Below, in pieces: positions 27,046 through 35,400 of a stretch of DNA of 64,000 nucleotides (position 1 is its first letter; the number at the start of each line of letters is the position of its first letter). The DNA comes from Panacagrimonas sp046594215 (GTDB lineage: Bacteria > Pseudomonadota > Gammaproteobacteria > Nevskiales > Nevskiaceae), in assembly GCA_046594215.1 (NCBI GenBank), contig JBKJPX010000039.1, forward strand, positions 1-64,000, in the 5' to 3' direction. A program made the translations under genes and the position numbers. The notes below the pieces were generated by a model. That model saw only the letters and a program-made list of their open reading frames with translations. It was not told the DNA's origin and did no database searches.

Positions 27046-27958
27046 CTTCGTCACTGAGAACCGCCTTCTGAGCCTCCAGCAGCTTAATCAGTTTCCCGAT
27101 TTCCTTGGGGCCCAGATCACCGCTAACGATGAGGCGGTATCCAGATCGCTTAGATAAGGGACCGCGCAACCACTCTCGCTCACCCGGTAACGTTCGGGCC
27201 GCTTCGATTTCTTCCGCGAAGACTGGCGGCACCTTCAAGAGGCTTGCGCCAATCCCGGGCTGTTCAATCGTCACCTGTTCCATAGGAATTCCGGTCTCGC
27301 TTCCGTCGACAAAAACCCAATCGGAGCCGTCATGCTGACGGACCGCCCGGACCCGCTTCGGCATCTGAAATTGCAGGCTGTCATTAACCAGCCATTGGAC
27401 AAAATCTCCAACTTTGGGCTGGTCTGCCCCCACGTTGGGATCACTCCCAGTTTGGTTTGCGCCATTCTCGATCGAGTTCTGGCCGCTCACCGTGGGCGGG
27501 ACCTGTTCCGATAGCAAAAGCAAGGTATCACGATAGGCCTTGATTGGGCCAGCGACCGAATCCGGGTGAAAGCCTCGCTTGAGGAGAAAAGCCCGCATAT
27601 TTTCATCGCTAGGAGGGTTCCGACCATACTCCTTTTGGAGTTCAGCAAATAGCGCGGGGCTGAAGGCCGCTTGTTCAAGCGCTGCGGCGCGTTCTTTTGA
27701 ACCGGATGGGTCCACCAAGATCGTCAGCGCGGCCTTGCTCACCTTGAAGTCCTCGCCCACTTCCTCCAAAAGCCCGTATTTTTTCAGCGCTGAAAGCACG
27801 GTCATCGAAGCGCCATTTAGCCCTCCGTATCCCATAGCTTTGACGACCACATCCGCAGAGGCTTTGTGGTTGTGCTCCTTCGAGTAAACCTTACGAATCT
27901 GCTCAACGGCTTGCCGCAAGCTGATTGCGGGGTAATTCGGGCTGCGGGTGCGCGCCAT
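27023..27958 (-). CDS. Hypothetical protein, possible cargo gene
   Basis: 311 residues, no named family. The first 80 residues look like a winged-helix module (LRQAVEQIRKVYSKEHNHKASADVVVKAMGYGGLNGASMTVLSALKKYGLLEE), followed by a helical part and a C-terminal half with a beta-rich segment and an acidic tail (SDEDEEDATS). A ribosome site, AGAGGAAAC, precedes the ATG. It is more A/T-rich than the genes around it, and it lies beyond the lysis genes and their terminator next to the attachment site. That is where accessory genes expressed from the prophage usually sit. Confidence 0.65.
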   Translation of the reverse strand: MARTRSPNYPAISLRQAVEQIRKVYSKEHNHKASADVVVKAMGYGGLNGASMTVLSALKKYGLLEEVGEDFKVSKAALTILVDPSGSKERAAALEQAAFSPALFAELQKEYGRNPPSDENMRAFLLKRGFHPDSVAGPIKAYRDTLLLLSEQVPPTVSGQNSIENGANQTGSDPNVGADQPKVGDFVQWLVNDSLQFQMPKRVRAVRQHDGSDWVFVDGSETGIPMEQVTIEQPGIGASLLKVPPVFAEEIEAARTLPGEREWLRGPLSKRSGYRLIVSGDLGPKEIGKLIKLLEAQKAVLSDEDEEDATS

Positions 27959-28202
27959 GATCGTTTCCTCTGATGTAACCTGACGAACACGTTATCAGAG
28001 TAGATTACTAACGTCCATCGCTATCGCGTTTAGAAGTCAAGGAAGGTCCGCGTTAGTGGCGAAGTAGAGATTGATCTAACGCGATGACTAGGCGTAGACT
28101 GCCGGCATGGCACAGGAGAAGCGAATGAGGAGAGTTTAGGCCCCCGGACTCCGCCCAGCGATGGAGCGGCCGCGTCACCGAGCGCGGGGGCAGAAATAAG
28201 AA

Positions 28203-28232
28203 GGCCCGGAAGCTCTGAAGAAGCTCCGGGCC
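28203..28232 (-). terminator. Terminator at the end of the late operon
   Basis: Stem GGCCCGGA/TCCGGGCC with an inner AGCT/AGCT pairing; on the minus strand it is followed by the T-rich TTCTTATTT. It lies downstream of the lysis genes, past the oppositely oriented tRNA, and ahead of the 311-residue gene. The bases from 27959 to 28202 otherwise hold only the leader of that gene. Confidence 0.6.
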
Positions 28233-28256
28233 GTGGTGACAAGCAACTCCACTCTT

Positions 28257-28361
28257 GCGAGGGTGGCGAAATCGGTAGACGCAGTGGCCTTGGAAGCCAC
28301 CGGGCGACATATCCTTCTTGGCGGTCGGATGCCCGTGCGGGTTCAATTCCCGTCCCTCGCA
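28257..28361 (+). tRNA. Class II (leucine-like) tRNA with UGG anticodon
   Basis: Folds fully: acceptor GCGAGGG/CCCTCGC (7/7), 3-bp D-stem GCG/CGC with the AATCGGTAGA loop of leucine tRNAs, anticodon stem GTGGC/GCCAC with loop CTTGGAA (anticodon TGG, U33 and a purine at 37 correct), T-arm GCGGG-TTCAATT-CCCGT and discriminator A. The variable region is 36 bases with a CGGGC/GCCCG stem, far longer than usual. CCA is not encoded. Body and A73 say leucine, the anticodon says proline. It sits inside the prophage, antisense to the late transcript. The stretch 28362-28525 shows nothing else. Confidence 0.75.
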
Positions 28362-28525
28362 CTCTATTTTACGCGCCGAACAGCTCGCGGTAAACGAGCC
28401 GTTTGCCGCTTCAGGCCCGAATCGCTGCGGTGGGCCGCGTACCGTTCTCAAGCTGGCGAATGGCGGCAAGGCGACACGTCCCCGTCGACTGCCCGTGCAA
28501 CGGTGGGCTCGCCGTCAGACCTGCA

Positions 28526-29056
28526 TTAGGTCACCGCATGGTCCGTGGCCCGTCTGCCCGAATAGCCATCCATCGCCTGCGTCTTCCGATCCTGGATGGC
28601 CTGGATCTCGATGTCGCCGAGCCTCTTCTCCTGCGAGATCGAAAGCTTGTGGACCGCCAGCCAACGCTCGTTCGCGGCGACCAGCTCCGCATTGATGTCG
28701 GCCATCTCCTTGTCGCACCGGGCCCGTTCCGCTGCCATTGCCGTGACGTAGCCGGACCGCTCGGCCTGAAGGCTACCGACCAGATCGTTGTTGGCTTTCT
28801 GCAGATCGGAGATGAACATGCGCAGCTGCTGGAAAAGCTGCTCGCCGGCCTGCGACGCCTGGGTGCGCGACTCGTTCTGGGCCGTCAGTACGGCCTTCTC
28901 GCGCTCGAGCTGCGCGGATTGCAGTGCCTCCTCGTGCGCCGACTGGACTTGCTTGGCCTCCTTGTCCGCCGACTTCTTGGTGCCGTACACGCCGGCCAGG
29001 ATGCCGAGCAGCGTCCCTGCCGAGCCTATGACCGCGACGACGCTACTGACGTCCAC
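28526..29056 (-). CDS. Membrane-anchored coiled-coil phage protein
   Basis: 176 residues. One N-terminal membrane segment (SVVAVIGSAGTLLGILAGVYG) is followed by an almost continuous coiled coil (KEAKQVQSAHEEALQSAQLEREKAVLTAQNES and on). It follows the spanin pair at the end of the late operon, overlapping the Rz-type gene by 14 bases. It could be a lysis accessory protein; no separate holin is recognised in the cassette, so a holin-related or spanin-like role is possible but unsupported by homology. Confidence 0.6.
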   Translation of the reverse strand: MDVSSVVAVIGSAGTLLGILAGVYGTKKSADKEAKQVQSAHEEALQSAQLEREKAVLTAQNESRTQASQAGEQLFQQLRMFISDLQKANNDLVGSLQAERSGYVTAMAAERARCDKEMADINAELVAANERWLAVHKLSISQEKRLGDIEIQAIQDRKTQAMDGYSGRRATDHAVT

Positions 29057-29579
29057 GGGTCACCGCCTTGGCGTCGGCTTTGACGCGGGCGACGCAGGCG
29101 CGGAGCTTCGCGTCGGCAGCGTCTCCGGCTCCAATAGCAGCAGCCGCAAGTCCCGCCCCGTCGACGGCTCCTCGTCCATCCATCCCGGCACGGGAGGCAG
29201 TGCCGGGCACGCCATGGGACGCGCAGAGTTCGCCGCGCACCCGACGAGTACCAGCGCGGAGATCAGCAGCAAGATGAGATTCATGGGCGCGCGCATCGGA
29301 TAGCTCCTTGGTTAATTTGTCCCTGTCCCTGCTGTCCGTGGCCACTCGCTCCTCGTAGTCGGCCCGCATGATCTCGGACTGCTGGGCGATGCCCTCGGCC
29401 TGCACGCGGAGCGCCTTCTCGTGCGCCGTGCGCGCGTTCGCCAGATCGGTGCGTGCGCCGGCCAGGGCTAGCGTCTGGACGCCTACCGTGACCAGCAGCG
29501 CGGCCACCACGCCGGCCAGGCCCAGCACGAAGAAGGGCGCGGCCTTGCGGGCAAGCTGGAGCGCGAGGAAGGCGATCAT
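29043..29579 (-). CDS. i-spanin (Rz-like)
   Basis: Inner-membrane spanin subunit that helps fuse inner and outer membranes after endolysin action. 178 residues: a transmembrane helix near the start (APFFVLGLAGVVAALLVTVGV), then a long periplasmic helix (LAGARTDLANARTAHEKALRVQAEGIAQQSEIMRADYEERVATDSRDRDKLTKEL). The gene overlaps the endolysin stop by 4 bases and contains the entire Rz1-like gene in another frame, which is the classic embedded spanin arrangement. Confidence 0.85.
   Translation of the reverse strand: MIAFLALQLARKAAPFFVLGLAGVVAALLVTVGVQTLALAGARTDLANARTAHEKALRVQAEGIAQQSEIMRADYEERVATDSRDRDKLTKELSDARAHESHLAADLRAGTRRVRGELCASHGVPGTASRAGMDGRGAVDGAGLAAAAIGAGDAADAKLRACVARVKADAKAVTRGRQ
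29060..29284 (-). CDS. o-spanin lipoprotein (Rz1-like), embedded in Rz
   Basis: 74 residues from the ATG at 29284 (MNLILLLISALVLVGC). The signal ends in lipobox LVGC and the mature part is short and Pro-rich (ACPALPPVPGW), as in Rz1 proteins. It lies wholly within the i-spanin gene in an alternative frame. It would sit in the outer membrane and pair with the Rz-like protein. Confidence 0.8.
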   Translation of the reverse strand: MNLILLLISALVLVGCAANSARPMACPALPPVPGWMDEEPSTGRDLRLLLLEPETLPTRSSAPASPASKPTPRR

Positions 29580-30124
29580 GCCGTGACCAGCACGCGGTTC
29601 TGCAGCCAGCCGAGTACAAATTCCTCTTGCGTCGGGCGCGCCTCGGCGATCTCGATGTAGGCGTTGCCCTGCAGGCAGTTCAGCGCCGTCAGCATCACCC
29701 GCTCGCCGGCAGGCCCGCGGATCTGCAGGAACTTCCGCAGGGCCGACACCGTGAGCGCCCCGACGTTGCCGTCGACGACGAGATCCGGGAACGCCTTGCC
29801 TTCCTGGTTGAGCACGTTGAGCGCGCGCTGCAGGTAGCGGCCGGCCACCAGCGGCCCCATGTTCACGCCGGTGTCGAGCAGCTCCTCGGCGACCAGCGGC
29901 GAGACGATGGACACCTGATCGAAAGCCGGGCCGATCCAGTATTCGCGCTTGTAGATCGCGCGCGCCACGGACTCAGGGAGGTTGCGCATGTCGCCCCGGT
30001 AGCCGTTGCGACGCGCTACCGATTCGGTGATGCCCCAGCAGGTCGGGCCGCCGCGGTCGGCGGGCTTGTCCGAGTACCCGCCCTCGCGGTGGATCAGGTC
30101 TTCGATGAGCCGATCGATGTTCAT
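29576..30124 (-). CDS. Endolysin, GH108-type N-acetylmuramidase
   Basis: Cleaves peptidoglycan for host lysis. 182 residues. The N-terminal domain has the GH108 signature HREGGYSDKPADRGGPTCWGIT with the catalytic Glu at residue 14. The C-terminal half (LVAGRYLQRALNVLNQEG... VDGNVGALTVSALRKFL) is the peptidoglycan-binding domain normally fused to it. No signal peptide, so export needs a holin or pinholin. It is flanked by the tail spike and spanins. Confidence 0.9.
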   Translation of the reverse strand: MNIDRLIEDLIHREGGYSDKPADRGGPTCWGITESVARRNGYRGDMRNLPESVARAIYKREYWIGPAFDQVSIVSPLVAEELLDTGVNMGPLVAGRYLQRALNVLNQEGKAFPDLVVDGNVGALTVSALRKFLQIRGPAGERVMLTALNCLQGNAYIEIAEARPTQEEFVLGWLQNRVLVTA

Positions 30125-30127
30125 GGC

Positions 30128-32413
30128 TCAATTCCCGACGTTGGTGATTTCGAGGTAGGTCATCACCGCTGTGCCGAGGATGCTCGCGGTGTTGGTGCCG
30201 GTCTGGTACGCGAGCACCGCGATGTCAGCGGCCGTCGTGCCGATGTCCACGTCGGTGACGATGACAGTCGTGAGGCAGTCGAACGTCACTTCCTCACCCA
30301 CTGTGCCGTAGGCTCGGGTCGTCTGCTTGAAGGTGCTGCCCGCCTTGGTCACCTTCACAGTCATGCGATCGGTGGCCAGACCGCCGGTGGCGCGGACCTG
30401 TGCATGGACCTGCCAGCGTCCGGGGTATTTCATCCGGGCCTTGAAGCTTGCCGGGACCGCGCACCCATCGAGGTCGCTCACCACCGTATCGAACTGCACG
30501 GGGATGTTGGTCGACACCGGCGTCACGGCGAGCGTCGCAAGCGCCTGAGTCAGATGCACGGCCTGGCGGGCTTTGTAATCCAGGTGAGCGTTGCCGGCGA
30601 ACAGCACGCCGGATGACCGGTCGTTCAACACCCCGTCGAAGTTGTGCACCTCGCAACGATTGTGCAGGCCGAGATCTGAGTTCGTGTTCTCACGCATCAC
30701 GAAATTCATCGCGGCATCACCCTGCAAATTGTGGATGATGCATACGTTGTTCTTGGGATAGCGCGGAGTGCCGCCGCCTGCCGGGCCGTAGAACGCGCAA
30801 GCTGTCGTGTTCGATCCGCCGGTTCCGCCACCACCACCCAACTGCCCCACGCCGCGAGCATTGTGGATGACGCAGGTATTGAACTGAATGTCCTGCGCCG
30901 CGGAGTTGCTGCCGTTGAATACCGCAGCGTAGAGCCCGACGTTCTCGATGTCGTCGACTTCGATGTAGTTGTGCTGCGCCCCGTGGATGAACTTGGCCAC
31001 ACCGAGCTTGATGTTCTTGGCTCGCACGCCGGTGATGCTGGCGCCCGTGCAGAACAGGTCGCACACCTCACCCACCCCGTCGGCATACACACCGCGGATG
31101 ATCGGCCCCTTGCGCTCGGTCGACGAACTGCCGGCGATGTTGATGCAATCCGTCTGCTGCGTGAAATCCGTCAGCGCCGAGCCGGTGAGCAGCAGGTTGG
31201 TGCAGCGGATGTTCTCGCCGTAGCCGGGCTCGGAATACACGCCAGGGATGATGTCGTTGTCGATCTCCCATGCGGTGATCTGCATGAAGCCCGTCCAGTA
31301 CGACAAACCCTGAGCCGTGCCGCAACTGACCACCTCGTAGTCGCGGATCTTGTAGCTGCCGACACCGCACGAGTTGATCGACAGATAGCCACCATTCAAG
31401 CCCGACAGCCCGCGGACCTTCACACGGTCGACCTTCAGGCCCTTCGACGTAAACCCGCCGACTGAACGGATCGGGTAGATCGTGACTTCCTTCACCCCGT
31501 CGGTGATGAATTCGATCCCCTCGATCGCGATGTCGTCGACACCGTTAAGCCAGAAAACGGCCTCGCTATTTTTGATCGACAGGTCGGTGTTGTTGTAGCC
31601 GCCCGTGCCCGTCTTCAGCTTGATCGTGCACATCCCCTTGCAGATGAATTTGCTGCCGGTCGTCAGCGTCAGGCGCTGCGACAGGTAGTAGGTCGCGCCG
31701 GGTGTGAGTTCTATCGTCTTGCCGATGGCTGCCGCCGCTGCAAAAGCTGTGTCGGACAGGCCGTTGCCGCCGGGGTCGCAGCCAAGGAAATCGTTGATGT
31801 TGATGGTGTAGCGCAGCACGGTCTGCAGCGTGAGCGGCGCGGACCCGGTGTAGGGTTGGATGAAACTCACCAGCGCCGCACCCTTGCCGCTTGCGCTGGA
31901 GACGAGGTCGGCCCTGAGAAATTCATCCGTCCCATCGAGTAGTGCGGGATTCCCGTCCAAATCGAAGCCGACGAACTTGCCTGCGGGGTCAGTAGCGGGG
32001 AGGGCTGCAATCGGACCCTCGCGAGGCGCCACGCGCAGGGCATTCATGCCCAGGCCAATCGCACGCTGGATCAGCATCAAGAGCCGATCGAACGCGCGCT
32101 CGTGCGTCTCGGGAAAGAACCGGCCCTGGTTCAGGAAGTCGGTCGGCTGCGTCACCGCCACGATTCGCTCGATCTGCACCGTGACACCCGTCGCCGGCGC
32201 GACCAGCATCGTCACATTGCCGGCGGCCAGGCCCACGTCCGAACCCGGGATCGTGTAGTTCGTCGTCAGCGCCTGCACCGTCTCGACGCCGGTCGCCGAG
32301 ATCAGCGTCACCACCACGTCAGCCGTGTCCAGGATCGGGAACGTGAAGGGGAACACGATCGTGACACCGTTTCCGGCGTAGGTGTTGATCGTGTTGGTCG
32401 TCAGAACGGTCAT
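30128..32413 (-). CDS. Tail spike with T7-fibre N terminus and beta-helix
   Basis: Receptor-binding protein, 761 residues. Residues 1-150 are a T7 tail-fibre-type attachment domain (YAGNGVTIVFPFTFP, NYTIPGSDVGLAAGN, FFPETHERAFDRLLMLIQR). Residues about 235-620 form a right-handed beta-helix with repeated short strands (IAIEGIEFITDG, KGLKVDRVKVRG, NIRCTNLLLTG, ITGVRAKNIKLG). The C-terminal 120 residues look like a trimerising beta-sandwich (GRWQVHAQVRATG, YQTGTN). Such helices often depolymerise surface polysaccharide; the enzymatic activity is inferred. It overlaps the 2583-residue gene by 4 bases. Confidence 0.85.
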   Translation of the reverse strand: MTVLTTNTINTYAGNGVTIVFPFTFPILDTADVVVTLISATGVETVQALTTNYTIPGSDVGLAAGNVTMLVAPATGVTVQIERIVAVTQPTDFLNQGRFFPETHERAFDRLLMLIQRAIGLGMNALRVAPREGPIAALPATDPAGKFVGFDLDGNPALLDGTDEFLRADLVSSASGKGAALVSFIQPYTGSAPLTLQTVLRYTININDFLGCDPGGNGLSDTAFAAAAAIGKTIELTPGATYYLSQRLTLTTGSKFICKGMCTIKLKTGTGGYNNTDLSIKNSEAVFWLNGVDDIAIEGIEFITDGVKEVTIYPIRSVGGFTSKGLKVDRVKVRGLSGLNGGYLSINSCGVGSYKIRDYEVVSCGTAQGLSYWTGFMQITAWEIDNDIIPGVYSEPGYGENIRCTNLLLTGSALTDFTQQTDCINIAGSSSTERKGPIIRGVYADGVGEVCDLFCTGASITGVRAKNIKLGVAKFIHGAQHNYIEVDDIENVGLYAAVFNGSNSAAQDIQFNTCVIHNARGVGQLGGGGGTGGSNTTACAFYGPAGGGTPRYPKNNVCIIHNLQGDAAMNFVMRENTNSDLGLHNRCEVHNFDGVLNDRSSGVLFAGNAHLDYKARQAVHLTQALATLAVTPVSTNIPVQFDTVVSDLDGCAVPASFKARMKYPGRWQVHAQVRATGGLATDRMTVKVTKAGSTFKQTTRAYGTVGEEVTFDCLTTVIVTDVDIGTTAADIAVLAYQTGTNTASILGTAVMTYLEITNVGN

Positions 32414-35400
32414 GGATTCTTCTCGGCAGGCCGGCGATAAATGAGGTACTTCAGATCGGACACGCCCTCGGGGTCGTACTCACCCGTGAGGACGTCATAG
32501 ATGAGGTCACCCGGCAGCGTCAGCGCGCCGGTGGGCAGGCCGATAATCGGACCGGCCGCGCGAATGAGGGACTTCGCGAGCTTCTCCTCGTCGACTTCGT
32601 CTTCGCCGAACAGCGCCCCGGTCACCTTGGCGCCGGCGTTCACGAGCATGTTCCCGGCTTCGACCAGCGGGTTAGAGCGCGCGAATGCGGGCTTGTGCGA
32701 AAGCGCCGCTTCAACCCCCGCAGCGATGTCGCGCAGATACGGCAGGGTCATGAACGGATACATGGCGGTCTTGATCCCGGCCCACTTCGCGACGTCGCCC
32801 ACGTCGAGGCCGTCGTCGTCGTCATCATCGGGGCCGCGGCCGACGGCGAGCTCGAACAGGAACGCCGGGATGAACCACACCGCGAACAGCGTGCCGATCG
32901 CTTCCGGGACATTCTTCACAGCGCCGCGCAGCTGCACCGCATCGCGGATGCGGTTGTTCATGATCAGCATCGGGCCAAGGAACAACTTGACGAGCTTGCT
33001 CGTCGGCGACCGCTCGAAAGCCGAGAGATCCTTCGGGGCCCCGGCGGTCTGCGTCTGCCGAATCGCCTTGTCGGCCGCACGAACCGCAGCGGCCGTGTCG
33101 GGCACCGACTGCTCCGCGACTTCCTGCTGATACTTGGCAAGCCAGATCACGGTTGACCCGAGGAAGTCCGCCCAGCGATGAACCGACATCGACGCCCGAG
33201 CAACCTGCGCACGAATGGAGTGCTCGCCGCGTAGAGACTTGAGCACTTCCGAGAACGATGCGTCGAGGTTCTCCGCGCGGTACCGCATCTGCGGCGACAG
33301 CGACCACACCAGATCCCGCGTCTGCTTCGGCGCCGACATGAATTGCGCCAGGGCCGACGTCATGCGGGCTGGAGAGACCCGGGCCGCGGCCTGGATCGGC
33401 GCAACCACCAGGTTGCCGATGGACGTTGCGACCTTGAAACCCAGCGCCGCCACCGCCGTGTTCGAGACGATGCGGTCGAACAATCGATCCTGCGCATCGA
33501 GCGCCGGGTCGTAATAATTGCGACTGGATATGGTGTGCCCGACCATGCCCTTGAGCGACTCGAACGGCACGTCGCCCAGCCGAGTGCGGATCAGCGATGC
33601 GATCTCCGCGTCTTCAAGCACCCGGTTCGCCTGCATGATGAAACGCCGGTGCGTCAGGTCGGTGATCACCTCGTCTACATGCCGGACGAGGATCCGCTGG
33701 AAGTCGAGCAGCAGCGGCCGCGCAACCGAGGTTCGCGACTTGAGGAAACCCTTCTTCGTCGAGGCCTTCGTTAGTGCGCCGAGGGCTTCCTTAATACTCT
33801 TGGCCGCCTCCTGCTTCGCACCGATCGCCGACTGCCTGGGGTCGTACACGACGGGCCAGTAGCCGCCGCGCAGCACGCCGGCGGGCGTGTCGACCGCCAC
33901 CGCTTCCACCTTGTCCGGCACGAGACCGCCCATCGACTTCTGAAACTCCACGACGTCCGGCCACATCGCGTCGACCTGGTCCCAGATGAACTGGACCATC
34001 TTCCAATCGTCCGCCGACAGGGCCTCGCGCACTTCACGCGCCGTCTGGTCGGTGAACTCGACGTGCTTCCCATCGCGCCAGATCCCGCCGCGCATCAGCT
34101 TGTCGAGGTTCGAGGCGTTGCCCATGTTCAGGGCCATCGAGACCAGCGTTGAGCGCGTCAGCGCCTCGCCCAGGGATGCGATGGGGATCTTCTCCGCCAT
34201 GCGCGCGCGCTGCTTGGCGTCCCACTTCTCGACCATGTCGACGAGGGGTTTCATCACCCGCTCGCGCAGCGTGTCGCGGCGATCGTGCGCCGCCTGCGCT
34301 TGGTTCCAGAACAGGTCGTGCCACGGCCCGGTCGTCCCGCCGTCCAGCCATTCCACGACCGTCTCGGGGCGGAGGACGGAGTCCATCAACTTCCCCGTGA
34401 AGGCCCGGACGCTTTCCCACGTCGTCGCCTCCGCGTCTGTAAAGGGCTTCTTCTTCTCGTCCAGGGTCGAGCGGATCCGGCCGGCGAGATCCTCGCGCGC
34501 CGCTTCCCATTCGACCGTCTGGTCGTTCGCCAGGGCTTCGCGGGAGAGCTTGGCCAGGTGCGAGACATTGCGCACCGCGTCTCGCAGTCCTCGCAGCTCG
34601 TCCATCGACACATCGCGCCAGTTCACCGCCTTGCCTTCCGAGCGCCGGATCACCTCGTCGGGGATCGCCGTCTCGTGCCCGGCCTCGTCCTGCAGCCGGG
34701 TCCATTCCCGCAGGCCCGAGGGCGCGACACCGGGAGCACGGAACCCGTAGGCGGCCAGCATGTCGTCGACCTGCTCCACGTACTCCGCGCCGGCCTTGGC
34801 GAGTCGCTCGCGCGCCGCATTCTTCGTGTAGGAATCGAGGTAGTCGCGAGCCTTGTCGGCCTCCTCGCGCGCGTCCTGCGACACCCGCCACAGGTAGAAC
34901 GACAGCAGTTCCTGCCGCTTCGCCGTGGCCGCGGCTTCGTAATCCTTTGCGAGCAGGGCTTCGGTCGCCTTGCGCGCCGCGCGCTTCTCGTCCAGCAGGT
35001 AGCGGTTCGGGCGGATATCACGGACAGCGCGGTCGCCGACGATCCGCTCCGCAATTCGGCGCGCGACCTGCTTGGAGGTTTCCTTCCCGCCGCCGCTGGC
35101 CCGGTTGAGGATCTTCAGCTCGAGCGCCAGCACGTCGCCGCGCCGCTCGTTATGGACCGCTGCCACCGCTTCGTCCGACAGCGAGCCGTCGCGCATCGGA
35201 TCGGGAATGATCTCGTTGAGCCGGCGTTCCGTCTCGGCCTTCAGGTACTCGCGACGAAGGGGAGCCTCGGCGATGGCCTCGACCAACGAGCGGCCGGAAT
35301 CGAACCCGAGCAGCGACGCGGCGAGATCCGCCGACATGCCGCCCTCGGCCGCGTACACCCCGCGCCGCAGCAGATTTTTGTTGATCCACTCCTGCCCGTA

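Noticed and set aside
28403..29083. 226-codon plus-strand ORF over the lysis genes
   Set aside because: Antisense to the coiled-coil protein; no ribosome site and shadow composition.
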